From positions 868,001 through 932,000 of the forward strand of contig NZ_CP006764.1 in the NCBI RefSeq assembly GCF_000767055.1: 64,000 nt of DNA, read 5' to 3'. A program made the translations under genes and the position numbers. The notes below the pieces were generated by a model. It made no database searches. It was not told the origin of the DNA and worked only from the letters and a program-made list of their open reading frames with translations. The DNA comes from Corynebacterium doosanense CAU 212 = DSM 45436. GTDB taxonomy: Bacteria > Actinomycetota > Actinomycetes > Mycobacteriales > Mycobacteriaceae. Of this stretch, positions 16,541-24,858 are shown piece after piece; the stretch's first letter is position 1; the number at the start of each line of letters is the position of its first letter.

Positions 16541-17407
16541 ATGATCGACGCTTCTGACGTAGCACTCATCTTCGAGGGCGGGGGAATGCGGGCGTCCTAC
16601 ACGGCGCCGGTGGCCACGCGACTGCTCCGCGAGGGCGTGCAGTTCGGCTGGGTGGGAGGCATCTCCGCGGGAGCCAGCCACACGGCGAACTTCCTCAGCG
16701 GCGACCCCTGGCGCACCCGCCACTCCTTCACCGACTTCGCCGCGGACAAACAGTTCGGTGGCTGGGCGTCCATGGCGCGGGGCAGGGGATACTTCAACGC
16801 CGCGTACATCTACGAGGGTTCGGGCGAGGCGATGCCCTACGACTTCGCCGCGTTCGAGGCGAACCCCGCGGAACTGCACATCGAGGCCCTGCGCGCCGAC
16901 ACGGGGGAGACGGTGGCGTGGAACCGCGCGGACATCCACGACGCCGGGGACCTCATGGTCCGGGTCCGTGCCTCGTCCACCATCCCCGGGGCCATGGTCC
17001 CGCCGCGTATCGACGGCGTGGAATACGTGGACGGTGCCATGGGCACCTCGGGTGGCCTGCTCATCGACGCCGCCGAGAAGGCCGGCTACTCCCGTTTCGT
17101 GGTGGTCTGCTCGCGGCCGCGTTCCTACCGCAAGCCCGAGGTCTCCCGGCCCCGGGCGGCCCGGGGGCTGCTGCGGAGCAGGCCGGCCGTTGCCGAGGCG
17201 ATGATCGCCCGGCCCGCGAAGTACAACGCCTCGAAGGACCGCATTCTCGAGCTGGAGCGCGAGGGCAGGGCGAAGGTGTTCTTCCCCGACGTCATGCCGG
17301 TGGGTACGGGCGAGCGTTCCGTGGACCGGCTGGTGGCCTCCTATGAGCAGGGGGAAAGCCAGTTCGCGGGCGAATGGGAGGGCTGGCGGGAGTTCCTCGG
17401 GGTGTAG
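16541..17407 (+). CDS. Patatin-like phospholipase
   Basis: A 288-residue cytosolic lipid acyl hydrolase of the patatin family. The oxyanion glycine motif is FEGGGMRASY (residues 11-20), the nucleophile elbow G-I-S-A-G places Ser42 as catalytic serine, and the dyad aspartate is Asp164 in VDGAMG. It should release fatty acids from glycerophospholipids or acylglycerols. The CYP152-type P450 begins 41 bp after it, so the lipase may supply that enzyme with free fatty acid. No ribosome-binding site precedes the ATG; TACGAT is placed for a leaderless mRNA. Confidence 0.9.
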   Translation: MIDASDVALIFEGGGMRASYTAPVATRLLREGVQFGWVGGISAGASHTANFLSGDPWRTRHSFTDFAADKQFGGWASMARGRGYFNAAYIYEGSGEAMPYDFAAFEANPAELHIEALRADTGETVAWNRADIHDAGDLMVRVRASSTIPGAMVPPRIDGVEYVDGAMGTSGGLLIDAAEKAGYSRFVVVCSRPRSYRKPEVSRPRAARGLLRSRPAVAEAMIARPAKYNASKDRILELEREGRAKVFFPDVMPVGTGERSVDRLVASYEQGESQFAGEWEGWREFLGV

Positions 17408-17448
17408 TTGGCCGACATCGTGGTGCCGAGACATGCACAATGGCGACT

Positions 17449-18774
17449 ATGTCTGACCACACCTCGTCCTCCGGTTGCCCCTTCGTCAACAAAGAACAGT
17501 CCGCCAACTTCCTCGCCAACGGTTACCTCACCCAGTCCAAGCTGCGCCATGCCGCCGGGCTGGCCCCCGATTCGCAGACGCCGATCCGCACCCGCGCGAT
17601 GTTCAAGGAGGCGACTCTCATCCGCGGAGAGGGCGGTGTCGACGCCTTCTACGACTCGTCGCGGATGAAACGTGGCGGCGCGATGCCCAAGTTCATCCAG
17701 GGCCCGCTCTTCGGCGAGGGTGCCGTGCACACCCTCGACGGTGAGGAGCACAGCGTGCGCAAGAACCAGCTGGCCGACGTCGCCTACGTCGACGAGAACG
17801 TCGCGGATTTCGGCGCCGTCGTCGACGAGGAGCTTCACACGCTTCTCGACGAGTGGGCCGCCGGTGAGCACACCGACGTGCACACCGGAGCTGCGCTGGC
17901 CTACGGTCGCGCCGCGTTCCGCTGGGCCGGGGTCGAACTGCCCCGCGACGAGGCGGACGAGAAGTCCCTGCAGATGACCCAGCTTCTCGACGGTTTCGGC
18001 CACCTGGGCCCGGGCCACATCCAGGCGCGGCTCAACCGTCGTCGCCTGGACGCCTGGTACGAGAACCTCATCACCGAGGCACGCTCCGGAACCCGGACCG
18101 CCCCCTCGGGCACCGCCCTCGACGCCATGGCCAACCTCCGCGGAGTGGACGGCGAGCTCATCGACGCCAAGACGGCCGGCATCGAGCTGCAGAACCTCAC
18201 CCGCCCGACCATCGCCGTCGCCAGGTTCGCCGCCTTCGCCGCCGTGGCTCTGGTGGAGAACCCGGAATGGGTCCAGCGCATCCGCGCCGAGCAGTCCGGT
18301 TGCTCCTTCCTGGGCGGGCGCGAGGCCGTGGCGTTCGCCCAGGAGGTCCGCCGGATCTTCCCGTTCGTGCCCATGCTGCCCGCGATGGCCACGGAGGACA
18401 CCGAGATCATGGGGTGCCCGGTGAACAAGGACGAGCGTGTCGCCCTTGACTTCTACGGCACCCTCACCGACCCCAACCACTGGGAGAACCCCGAGACCTT
18501 CGACCCGCAGCGATTCCTCGACATGGAGGGCCTTGAGACGCTGGAGGACTACGAGAAGATCAAGGCGTTCATCCCGCAGGGTGGCGCGGAGGTCCGCACG
18601 GGCCACCGGTGCCCGGGCGAGAAGATCGCGGTGACGGCTCTGACCGCGACCGTGGTGGCGTTGTGCCAGGACAACGTCTCCATCTCCGGTTCCCCGGAGG
18701 ATCGCACGTTCGACTGGACGCAGGTGCTCACCAGGCCGGATACCGGTGTGAGGGTCCGGGTTACCCGTCGATAG
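17449..18774 (+). CDS. CYP152-family fatty acid P450 (peroxygenase/decarboxylase type)
   Basis: A 441-residue soluble P450. The haem-thiolate loop is GHRCPGE with Cys388 in the CYP152 context (FIPQGGAEVRTGHRCPGE), and the distal helix has TRPTIAV with Arg252, the residue that binds the fatty-acid carboxylate in P450-BSbeta and OleT. In the substrate pocket GAVHTLDGEEH puts His94 at the position that is His85 in the olefin-forming OleT and Gln in P450-BSbeta. Such enzymes use H2O2 to hydroxylate or decarboxylate fatty acids. ATG 17449 is preferred to 17440 because TGCACAAT ends 7 bases upstream, as expected for a leaderless start. It follows a patatin-like lipase. Confidence 0.9.
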   Translation: MSDHTSSSGCPFVNKEQSANFLANGYLTQSKLRHAAGLAPDSQTPIRTRAMFKEATLIRGEGGVDAFYDSSRMKRGGAMPKFIQGPLFGEGAVHTLDGEEHSVRKNQLADVAYVDENVADFGAVVDEELHTLLDEWAAGEHTDVHTGAALAYGRAAFRWAGVELPRDEADEKSLQMTQLLDGFGHLGPGHIQARLNRRRLDAWYENLITEARSGTRTAPSGTALDAMANLRGVDGELIDAKTAGIELQNLTRPTIAVARFAAFAAVALVENPEWVQRIRAEQSGCSFLGGREAVAFAQEVRRIFPFVPMLPAMATEDTEIMGCPVNKDERVALDFYGTLTDPNHWENPETFDPQRFLDMEGLETLEDYEKIKAFIPQGGAEVRTGHRCPGEKIAVTALTATVVALCQDNVSISGSPEDRTFDWTQVLTRPDTGVRVRVTRR

Positions 18775-18865
18775 AACGGGTGTTCGAATAGGTTGGGGTG
18801 GCTGTCTGCCTGCTCAGATATGGTGCAGGCGGAACAGATCAGTAGAACATTGATTCGGGGGAATC

Positions 18866-20098
18866 ATGTATGCCACACCCGACCTCCAGGACCACCACGA
18901 CAGATACTCCCGCGCCTACTTCTCCACGGAGGTGGATGATCCGGCAGCGCAGGTTGCTGCCGACCTCCGCCGGCTCGAGTACGAACTCTGGGCCTCACTA
19001 CTTCCCGGGGACGACGCAGACCTTGCCATCTCGGTGCTGGGCATCCAGCGCCTCACCGGCAAAGGGCCCCGCCAGATAGACAACATCCTCAGCGCGATGC
19101 ACCGTCTGAAGGAACTGCCTTTCGTCTGCGAGCTGCAGGAGATCACCCACCGGCTCGACATGTCGCGCCTCATCGCCATCGATCTCGCGCTGAGCAAACT
19201 CAGCGACGACGAGCTGATCGCACAGATCGACCGCAAGCTCGCGTTGTACCTCATGCCCACCCGGGCGAATCAGATTCTGCCCACCTCCGGGCAGATCCGC
19301 CGACGCATCTGTGACTGGATCCGCCTCTACGCCCCCAAGCTCGACGTGGACAAAAAACCCGCCGCCCCGGAGCCGCCGGCCTTCATCGCGGTCCACGACG
19401 AGAACGGGCGCTCCTACCTCAACCTCGACGCCGCCACCGACGTGGCGCTGCAGATCGAGAACGCGGTGCGCGAGCGCGCCCGGGAAGCCGGCTGCAGCGA
19501 GGGCGAGGCGCTCCGTGATCTCGTCACCGGTGCGGCCAAGGTGCGCATCATCCTCAACGTCTACCGCGCGCACGACGTGGAGGACGCCCCGGCGTACGTC
19601 TTCGGGGTCGGGTGGCTGACGCCCGAGGCCAGCGACCGTCTCGCCGATGCCGCGACCCAGGTCCGGGACATGGACGAGGCGGCCGAGAAGGTGTCCCCGG
19701 CCTACCGGACTCCCGATGACATCCGGGCCTACGTCATCGGGAGGGACGGCACGTGCCGCGGGCCGGGGCACGGCAGGAGCACCGAGCACGCACAGATGGA
19801 CCACGCGGTGGACTTCGCCGACGGCGGGTGCACGTGTGCGGCGAACCTGTCGTCGCTGTGCCCGACGTGCCACAACATCAAGACCGACGGCCGGATGTTC
19901 CCGGTCATCTTCCCCGGGGGTGAGATCGCCTGGCTCTTCGAGGACGGCACCTGGGTGCTGGTGGAGCCGGAGGGGCCGCTCTCCCGCAAGGCCAGGAACT
20001 GGGTCCAGACCCTCGGGCAGCGGATCACCCAGCGTCGGGCGTATCACCGGGTCCCGGAGAAGGAGGATCCTAGTCCGCCACCATCGCCTCAATGGTGA
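18866..20098 (+). CDS. HNH endonuclease domain protein (13E12/DUF222-like)
   Basis: A 410-residue protein. The first 250 residues form a helical DUF222-like region (DLRRLEYELWASL onward). The C-terminus has the HNH nuclease module: RDGTCRGPGHG, HAQMDHAVDFADGG and LCPTCHNIKTDG, with paired cysteines for a structural zinc and the catalytic histidine. Such proteins are scattered in many copies through corynebacterial and mycobacterial genomes and their role is unknown. GGGGGAA before the ATG is a good ribosome-binding site. The 3' end overlaps the convergent prfC by 29 bp. Confidence 0.85.
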   Translation: MYATPDLQDHHDRYSRAYFSTEVDDPAAQVAADLRRLEYELWASLLPGDDADLAISVLGIQRLTGKGPRQIDNILSAMHRLKELPFVCELQEITHRLDMSRLIAIDLALSKLSDDELIAQIDRKLALYLMPTRANQILPTSGQIRRRICDWIRLYAPKLDVDKKPAAPEPPAFIAVHDENGRSYLNLDAATDVALQIENAVRERAREAGCSEGEALRDLVTGAAKVRIILNVYRAHDVEDAPAYVFGVGWLTPEASDRLADAATQVRDMDEAAEKVSPAYRTPDDIRAYVIGRDGTCRGPGHGRSTEHAQMDHAVDFADGGCTCAANLSSLCPTCHNIKTDGRMFPVIFPGGEIAWLFEDGTWVLVEPEGPLSRKARNWVQTLGQRITQRRAYHRVPEKEDPSPPPSPQW

Positions 20099-21704
20099 GC
20101 TCCGGGTGCTCCTTCTCCACGAAGGCGAGCTTCCACTTGTCGCCGAACAGGGCGATGAGCTGGCCGTCCGTCCGGGTGAAGATCTCGACTCCACGCTGGC
20201 GGCCGAGGACGTCGGCAGAAGCCGCGTCGGTCTTGCGGGCGACGGAGTAGGGGATCGGCTCGGTGACCGTCTCGACGTTGTACTCGTTCTCCATGCGGGC
20301 CTGCATGACCTCGAACTGCATGGGGCCGACGGCGGCCATGACCGGGGCGGCGTCGCCACGCAGGTCGTTGCGCAGGATCTGCACCACGCCCTCGGCGTCG
20401 AGCTGCTCTAGCGCCTTGCGGAACTGCTTGTACTTGCCCAGCGACTTCGCGCGCAGCGTGCGGAAGTGCTCCGGGGCGAACTGGGGCATGGGCGGGTACT
20501 GCACCTTGCGGCCGGAATAGAGGGTGTCGCCGGGGGCGAGGGAGCCGGCGTTGACCAGGCCGACGATGTCGCCGGGGAACGCCGTCTCCACGGTGGAGCG
20601 GGTGCGCCCGAACACGGTCAGCGCGTATTTCGTGGAGAAGGTGCGACCGGACTGCGCGTGGGTGACCTGCATGCCGCGCTCGAACTCGCCGGAGACCACC
20701 CGCATGAAGGCCAGAGTGTCCCGGTGATTGCGGTCCATGCCGGCCTGCACCTTGAACACCACGCCGGAGAAATCCTCGTCGACGTCGCGGTGATCATCCA
20801 TGGCGCTCGTCGACGCCTCGACGGCCCGGGAGTCGGCGTCGCGCGATCGGGGGGCCGGGGCGATCTCGCAGAGCGTGTCCAGGATCTGGTGCACGCCGAA
20901 GTTGAGCATCGCGGAGGCGAAGATGAGGGGGGAGGTCTCGCAGTTCTCGAAGAGCTCCTGGTCGTGCACGGCGCCGTCCGCGGCGAGCAGCTCCGCCTCC
21001 TCGACGGCCGTTTCCCACACGTCACCCTCCTTGGCGTCGGCCTCGTCGGGGGAGAAGAACTCCTCGGGTGCAATGGTGGCGCCGCCCGCGGTGCGCAGGA
21101 AGTTGACGTACTGGTCCACTTCGCCGTCCTCCGCGACGTGCGCGAGGCCGCGGAAGTCGCCGGCCTCACCGACCGGCCAGTACAGCGGGGTGGGCTGCAG
21201 GCCGATCTCGTTGACGATTTCGTCGACAAGCGCCAGGGGCTCCCGGCCGACGCGGTCCCACTTGTTGACCACGGTGATGATGGGCAGCCCGCGGGCCTTG
21301 CACACCCGGAAGAGTTTGAGAGTCTGGGGCTCGAGGCCCTTGGCGGCGTCGATGAGCATCACCGCGGCGTCGACCGCGGAGAGCACGCGGTAGGTGTCCT
21401 CGGAGAAGTCGGAGTGACCGGGCGTGTCCACCAGGTTGATCATGTAGGGCTCGCCGGTCTGGTCCTCGGGGAGGTACTCGAACTGCAGGGCCGAGGAGGC
21501 GATGGAGATGCCGCGGTCCTTCTCCATCTCCATCCAGTCAGAGACGGTGGCCTTGCGGTTGCCCTTACCGTGCACGGCGCCGGCCTCGTTGATGATGTGC
21601 GCGTGCAGCGCCAGCGCCTCCGTCAGGGTCGACTTACCCGCGTCGGGGTGGGCGATGACGGCGAAAGTGCGGCGGCGGGAGGCTTCTACAGCGGTGGTGC
21701 TCAT
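20070..21704 (-). CDS. prfC: Peptide chain release factor 3
   Basis: GTPase that recycles RF1/RF2 from the ribosome after termination. The product is 544 residues, the usual RF3 length. Visible GTPase motifs are AHPDAGKSTLTE (P-loop), DRGISIASSALQ (switch I), VDTPGHSDF (G3) and NKWD (G4), followed by beta-barrel domains with GVVFKVQAGMDRNHRDTLAFMRV. ATG 21704 is used; TAACCT stands 8 bases upstream with no ribosome-binding site, suggesting a leaderless message. The gene is convergent with the HNH gene and overlaps its 3' end. Confidence 0.95.
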   Translation of the reverse strand: MSTTAVEASRRRTFAVIAHPDAGKSTLTEALALHAHIINEAGAVHGKGNRKATVSDWMEMEKDRGISIASSALQFEYLPEDQTGEPYMINLVDTPGHSDFSEDTYRVLSAVDAAVMLIDAAKGLEPQTLKLFRVCKARGLPIITVVNKWDRVGREPLALVDEIVNEIGLQPTPLYWPVGEAGDFRGLAHVAEDGEVDQYVNFLRTAGGATIAPEEFFSPDEADAKEGDVWETAVEEAELLAADGAVHDQELFENCETSPLIFASAMLNFGVHQILDTLCEIAPAPRSRDADSRAVEASTSAMDDHRDVDEDFSGVVFKVQAGMDRNHRDTLAFMRVVSGEFERGMQVTHAQSGRTFSTKYALTVFGRTRSTVETAFPGDIVGLVNAGSLAPGDTLYSGRKVQYPPMPQFAPEHFRTLRAKSLGKYKQFRKALEQLDAEGVVQILRNDLRGDAAPVMAAVGPMQFEVMQARMENEYNVETVTEPIPYSVARKTDAASADVLGRQRGVEIFTRTDGQLIALFGDKWKLAFVEKEHPELTIEAMVAD

Positions 21705-21720
21705 AACGGGACAGGTTACA

Positions 21721-22542
21721 TCAGTCCCAGCTGAGTCCCAGTTGTTCGTCGAGGTCACGGAAGACGGCGGAAGCCTGCCGTGTCGCCAGGGGAGCGGGCA
21801 GGCCCGGGCGGAGATAGAAACGCCCGCGTTCGAAGTGGACGCCGGGGGTGCCCTCGATGAAGTGGGCCAGGCGCCTGCCGCCGCCGTCGGGGCCGGCGAG
21901 CCCGGTGCGGTCGAGCAGTCGGTAGAAGCTCCGCATTGCCGAGGGGGATTCCTGCGCAAAGTTGGAGGCGATGACCCCCGGGTGGAAGGCGACGGGGCCC
22001 AGCTCCGGGAATCGTTTCGCCAGCTCGGCGGTCATCATCGCGTCGCCGAGTTTGGCGGTGCCGTAGGCCCGGGAGTCGGTGAAGTTCTCCCTGGTCCCCG
22101 GATCATCGGCCCTGAAGCGGGCGAAAAGGAAGGCGGCTATCGACGACGTGGACACCACATTCGCCCGGGATTCACGCAATGGCCTGCGCAGCAGGTTGGT
22201 GAGCAGCCAGGGGGCGACGACGTTGACCTGCCAGGTCTTCTCGAAGTCATCACCGGTGATCTCGGGGCCGCTAAAGATGCCGCCGGCATTATTGGCCAGG
22301 ACATCGATGCGGTCGGTGGTGGAGAGGACGTCTTCTGCGAGCGTGCGCACCTGCCCGAGGTCCGCGAAGTCCGCGGTGAAGTGCTCGGTTCCGAGACGGT
22401 CCGCGATGTCCCGGGTCTTGTCCGGGTTGCGCCCGACCAGGATGAGGCGGGTGTCGGGGCGGGAGTCGGCGAGCAACGTGGCGGCGGACCTGCCGATGCC
22501 GTCGGAGGCGCCGGTGATGAGGACTGTTCTTGGCTGATTCAT
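21721..22542 (-). CDS. Short-chain dehydrogenase/reductase
   Basis: A 273-residue classical SDR. The NAD(P)-binding TGASDGIG motif is near residue 10, NNAGG near residue 90, the catalytic serine lies in VVSTSSIA and the Tyr/Lys pair in SRAYGTAKLGD. An RNP-type Arg after the second strand (VGRNPDK) suggests NADP(H). The substrate is unknown; the layout resembles retinol dehydrogenase-like SDRs. It ends 16 bp before the prfC start and shares its strand. Confidence 0.88.
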   Translation of the reverse strand: MNQPRTVLITGASDGIGRSAATLLADSRPDTRLILVGRNPDKTRDIADRLGTEHFTADFADLGQVRTLAEDVLSTTDRIDVLANNAGGIFSGPEITGDDFEKTWQVNVVAPWLLTNLLRRPLRESRANVVSTSSIAAFLFARFRADDPGTRENFTDSRAYGTAKLGDAMMTAELAKRFPELGPVAFHPGVIASNFAQESPSAMRSFYRLLDRTGLAGPDGGGRRLAHFIEGTPGVHFERGRFYLRPGLPAPLATRQASAVFRDLDEQLGLSWD

Positions 22543-22633
22543 TGTCTCCAGGCTACGGAGTGCACGGCTCGACTGCAGGGCGCTGTCCACTAACCTGGCC
22601 ACGACCACAAACTGAGAACACGGAAAGGCACTC

Positions 22634-23176
22634 ATGACTATCGGCATCATCCTCGGAAGCATCCGCGACGGACGGGCGGGCGAATCGGTCGGCCGCTGGG
22701 TCACCGAGCAGTCGCAGAACCGCGAGTTCGACTACACCCTCATCGACCTCAAGGAGTTCGACGTCCCCCTGATGACGTCGGCGACTGTCCCGATGGCGGC
22801 GAACAAGCAGTACGACGACGAGCGTGTCAACCGCTGGTCCGAGGCCATTGACGCCTGTGAGGGTTTTGTCTTTGTCACCCCGGAGTACAACCACAGCGTC
22901 CCCGGCGCGTTCAAGAACGCCTTCGACTCCCTCGGCGCGGAGTGGGCGAAGAAGCCCGTCGCTTTCGTCGGCTACGGTGCCGCGGGCGGCGTGCGCGCGG
23001 TCGAGGCCTGGCGTCTGGCCACCGCCAACTTCTCCATGCCGGATGTGCGCAACCAGCTCGACCTCAACCTCTTCACCGAGTTCGGTGCCGGGGGGTTCGA
23101 GCCGACCGAGCGCCGCGTCGACGCGTTGAAGGCGGTCTTCGAGGAGCTCGAGGACCTGGTCCGCCGCTACCGCTGA
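22634..23176 (+). CDS. NADPH-dependent FMN reductase family protein
   Basis: A 180-residue flavodoxin-fold reductase. The phosphate-binding loop is GSIRDGRAGESVG (residues 8-20) and the isoalloxazine-binding segment is TPEYNHSVPGAFKNAFD, both typical of the ArsH/YhdA/chromate-reductase group. It reduces FMN, quinones or azo compounds; the natural substrate cannot be told. GGAAAGG precedes the ATG. Its 3' end overlaps the convergent pth gene by 10 bp. Confidence 0.9.
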   Translation: MTIGIILGSIRDGRAGESVGRWVTEQSQNREFDYTLIDLKEFDVPLMTSATVPMAANKQYDDERVNRWSEAIDACEGFVFVTPEYNHSVPGAFKNAFDSLGAEWAKKPVAFVGYGAAGGVRAVEAWRLATANFSMPDVRNQLDLNLFTEFGAGGFEPTERRVDALKAVFEELEDLVRRYR

Positions 23177-23745
23177 CGCAAGTGGATCTCGTTCTGGGCC
23201 TTCTGCAGGCCCACCTCGGTAATCAGGCGGGCAGCCTCGGCCGCCTCGGCTGACATGGGCTTATCGACGCCCCCGAGCACGTAGTCCGGTACCGGGACAC
23301 CGGCGGGGGGCCGACCGATCCCGATCCGCACCCGGAGGTAGTCGCGGGTGCCCAGGTGCTCGGTGATGGACTTCAGCCCGTTGTGGCCGTTCTCGTTGCC
23401 CCCGGCCTTCAGGCGCACGGTCCCGGCGGGCAGATCCAATTCGTCGTGGATGACCACCACGTGGTCGGCTGGGATCTCCAGGGCCCGGGCCAGCGCGCCA
23501 ACGGCCTCGCCCGAAAGGTTCATGAAGGTCATCGGCCTGACCAGCAAGACGTCACCCAGCGTGGCGGTCTCCGCCCGGTACTCCGGGCGATGGGACCAGT
23601 CGGCGTCGTAGTCGTCCACCGCGAGAAACCCGACGTTGTGCCGGGTGGACTCGTACTTCGGGCCGGGGTTGCCCAGGCCGACGATGAGCCAGGAGGCGTC
23701 CGGCAGGGAGGGGCGGGGACGGAAGAATCTGGGAAACGAAAACAC
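23167..23745 (-). CDS. pth: Peptidyl-tRNA hydrolase (copy 1)
   Basis: Releases tRNA from prematurely dropped peptidyl-tRNA. The 192 residues include a 17-residue N-terminal extension, then the Pth fold with all catalytic elements: Asn26 in GLGNPGPKY, His36 in TRHNVGF, MNLSG near residue 77 and Asp101 in IHDELDLP, plus GGNENGHNGLKS. A second complete Pth is encoded at 26322-26870. The gene is divergent from the nitronate monooxygenase gene. Confidence 0.95.
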   Translation of the reverse strand: MFSFPRFFRPRPSLPDASWLIVGLGNPGPKYESTRHNVGFLAVDDYDADWSHRPEYRAETATLGDVLLVRPMTFMNLSGEAVGALARALEIPADHVVVIHDELDLPAGTVRLKAGGNENGHNGLKSITEHLGTRDYLRVRIGIGRPPAGVPVPDYVLGGVDKPMSAEAAEAARLITEVGLQKAQNEIHLRQR

Positions 23746-23773
23746 GGCTCAAGTCTGACATAGAGTCGGCCAC

Positions 23774-24724
23774 ATGAGTGTTGTCACCGAACTTTCCGTC
23801 CCCATCATCGCCGCGCCCATGGCGGGCGGGCCGAGCACCTCCGAACTCGCCCGGGCGGTGTCGCAGGCCGGAGGGCTGGGGTTTCTCGGCACCGGGACGA
23901 TGAGCGCCGAGGAGGCCGCGACGCAGATGGCCTCCTGCGCGGGCACCCGGGTCGGCGTCAACCTTTTCGCACCGCAGGAACCTCTCGCCTCCGTGGACGA
24001 GGTGTGGGATTTTGTGCGGGAGGTGGGAGTGGACGTCGATAAGCTCCCGAACATCGACTACACCTTCGGGTGGGACGCCAAGTTGGCGGCGGTTATTAGT
24101 CATCGGCCAGCGGTGGCCAGCACCATGTTCGGCCCGTTCAGCCGCGCGGAGGTGGACCGGCTGCACGACGCCGGGATCGAGGCGTGGGTCACCGTCACCA
24201 CCCCCGACGACGCGGCGACGGCGGAGCGCCTCGGCGTGGACGCGGTCATCGTCCAGGGGCCCGAGGCGGGCGGGCACCGCGGGACGTGGGACGTCGCGGT
24301 GGAACCGGACTGGCGGCCGCTGACCGAGCTGCTGGACGCGGTCAAGGTCGGAGTTCCCGTGATCGCCGCCGGAGGAGTGACGGAGAAGAACATCGGGCGC
24401 ATCCTCGAGAAGGCCGACGCCGTTTCCTGCGGCTCCGCGTTTCTCCTGGCGGAGGAAGCGGGCACCTCAGAGGCCAACCGTGAGTTGCTCAGAAAGGGCG
24501 GCGAGTCGGTGAGTACACGTGCCTTCTCGGGGAGATATGCCCGGGGCCTGGCCACGGAGTTCACCCGCACCCACGACGTCGCGCCGATCTACCCCTGGGT
24601 CAACCCGCTGCTCAAACCCCGGCGTTCGGAGCCGGACTTCGCCTACTGCCTCGCCGGCCTGGAATGGGCGCGGGAGACCGAGCCTGCCGCGGACATCGTC
24701 CGTCGACTGAGCGCCGCGAGATAA
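23774..24724 (+). CDS. Nitronate monooxygenase family flavoprotein
   Basis: A 316-residue FMN-dependent TIM-barrel enzyme. It opens with PIIAAPMAGGPSTSELARAVSQAGGLGFLGTG, typical of the family, and has VIVQGPEAGGHRG (the catalytic-histidine-type GGH motif) and VPVIAAGGV with GSAFLLAEEAG for FMN phosphate binding. It oxidises nitronates such as propionate 3-nitronate, or could be a related enoyl-type reductase. TAGAGT stands 7 bases before the ATG and there is no ribosome-binding site, so the transcript is probably leaderless. Confidence 0.9.
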   Translation: MSVVTELSVPIIAAPMAGGPSTSELARAVSQAGGLGFLGTGTMSAEEAATQMASCAGTRVGVNLFAPQEPLASVDEVWDFVREVGVDVDKLPNIDYTFGWDAKLAAVISHRPAVASTMFGPFSRAEVDRLHDAGIEAWVTVTTPDDAATAERLGVDAVIVQGPEAGGHRGTWDVAVEPDWRPLTELLDAVKVGVPVIAAGGVTEKNIGRILEKADAVSCGSAFLLAEEAGTSEANRELLRKGGESVSTRAFSGRYARGLATEFTRTHDVAPIYPWVNPLLKPRRSEPDFAYCLAGLEWARETEPAADIVRRLSAAR

Positions 24725-24858
24725 AACTATTTTGCGATCGAATGCTTCTGCTTCATAATGAGATAGCTCACACTTCTTGGACACGTCGACGAACCACTCC
24801 TTAGCGCGGCCGGCCGACGAGCCCGACTCACACGTCCCGTCAGCAAAAGGAGCCCGCC

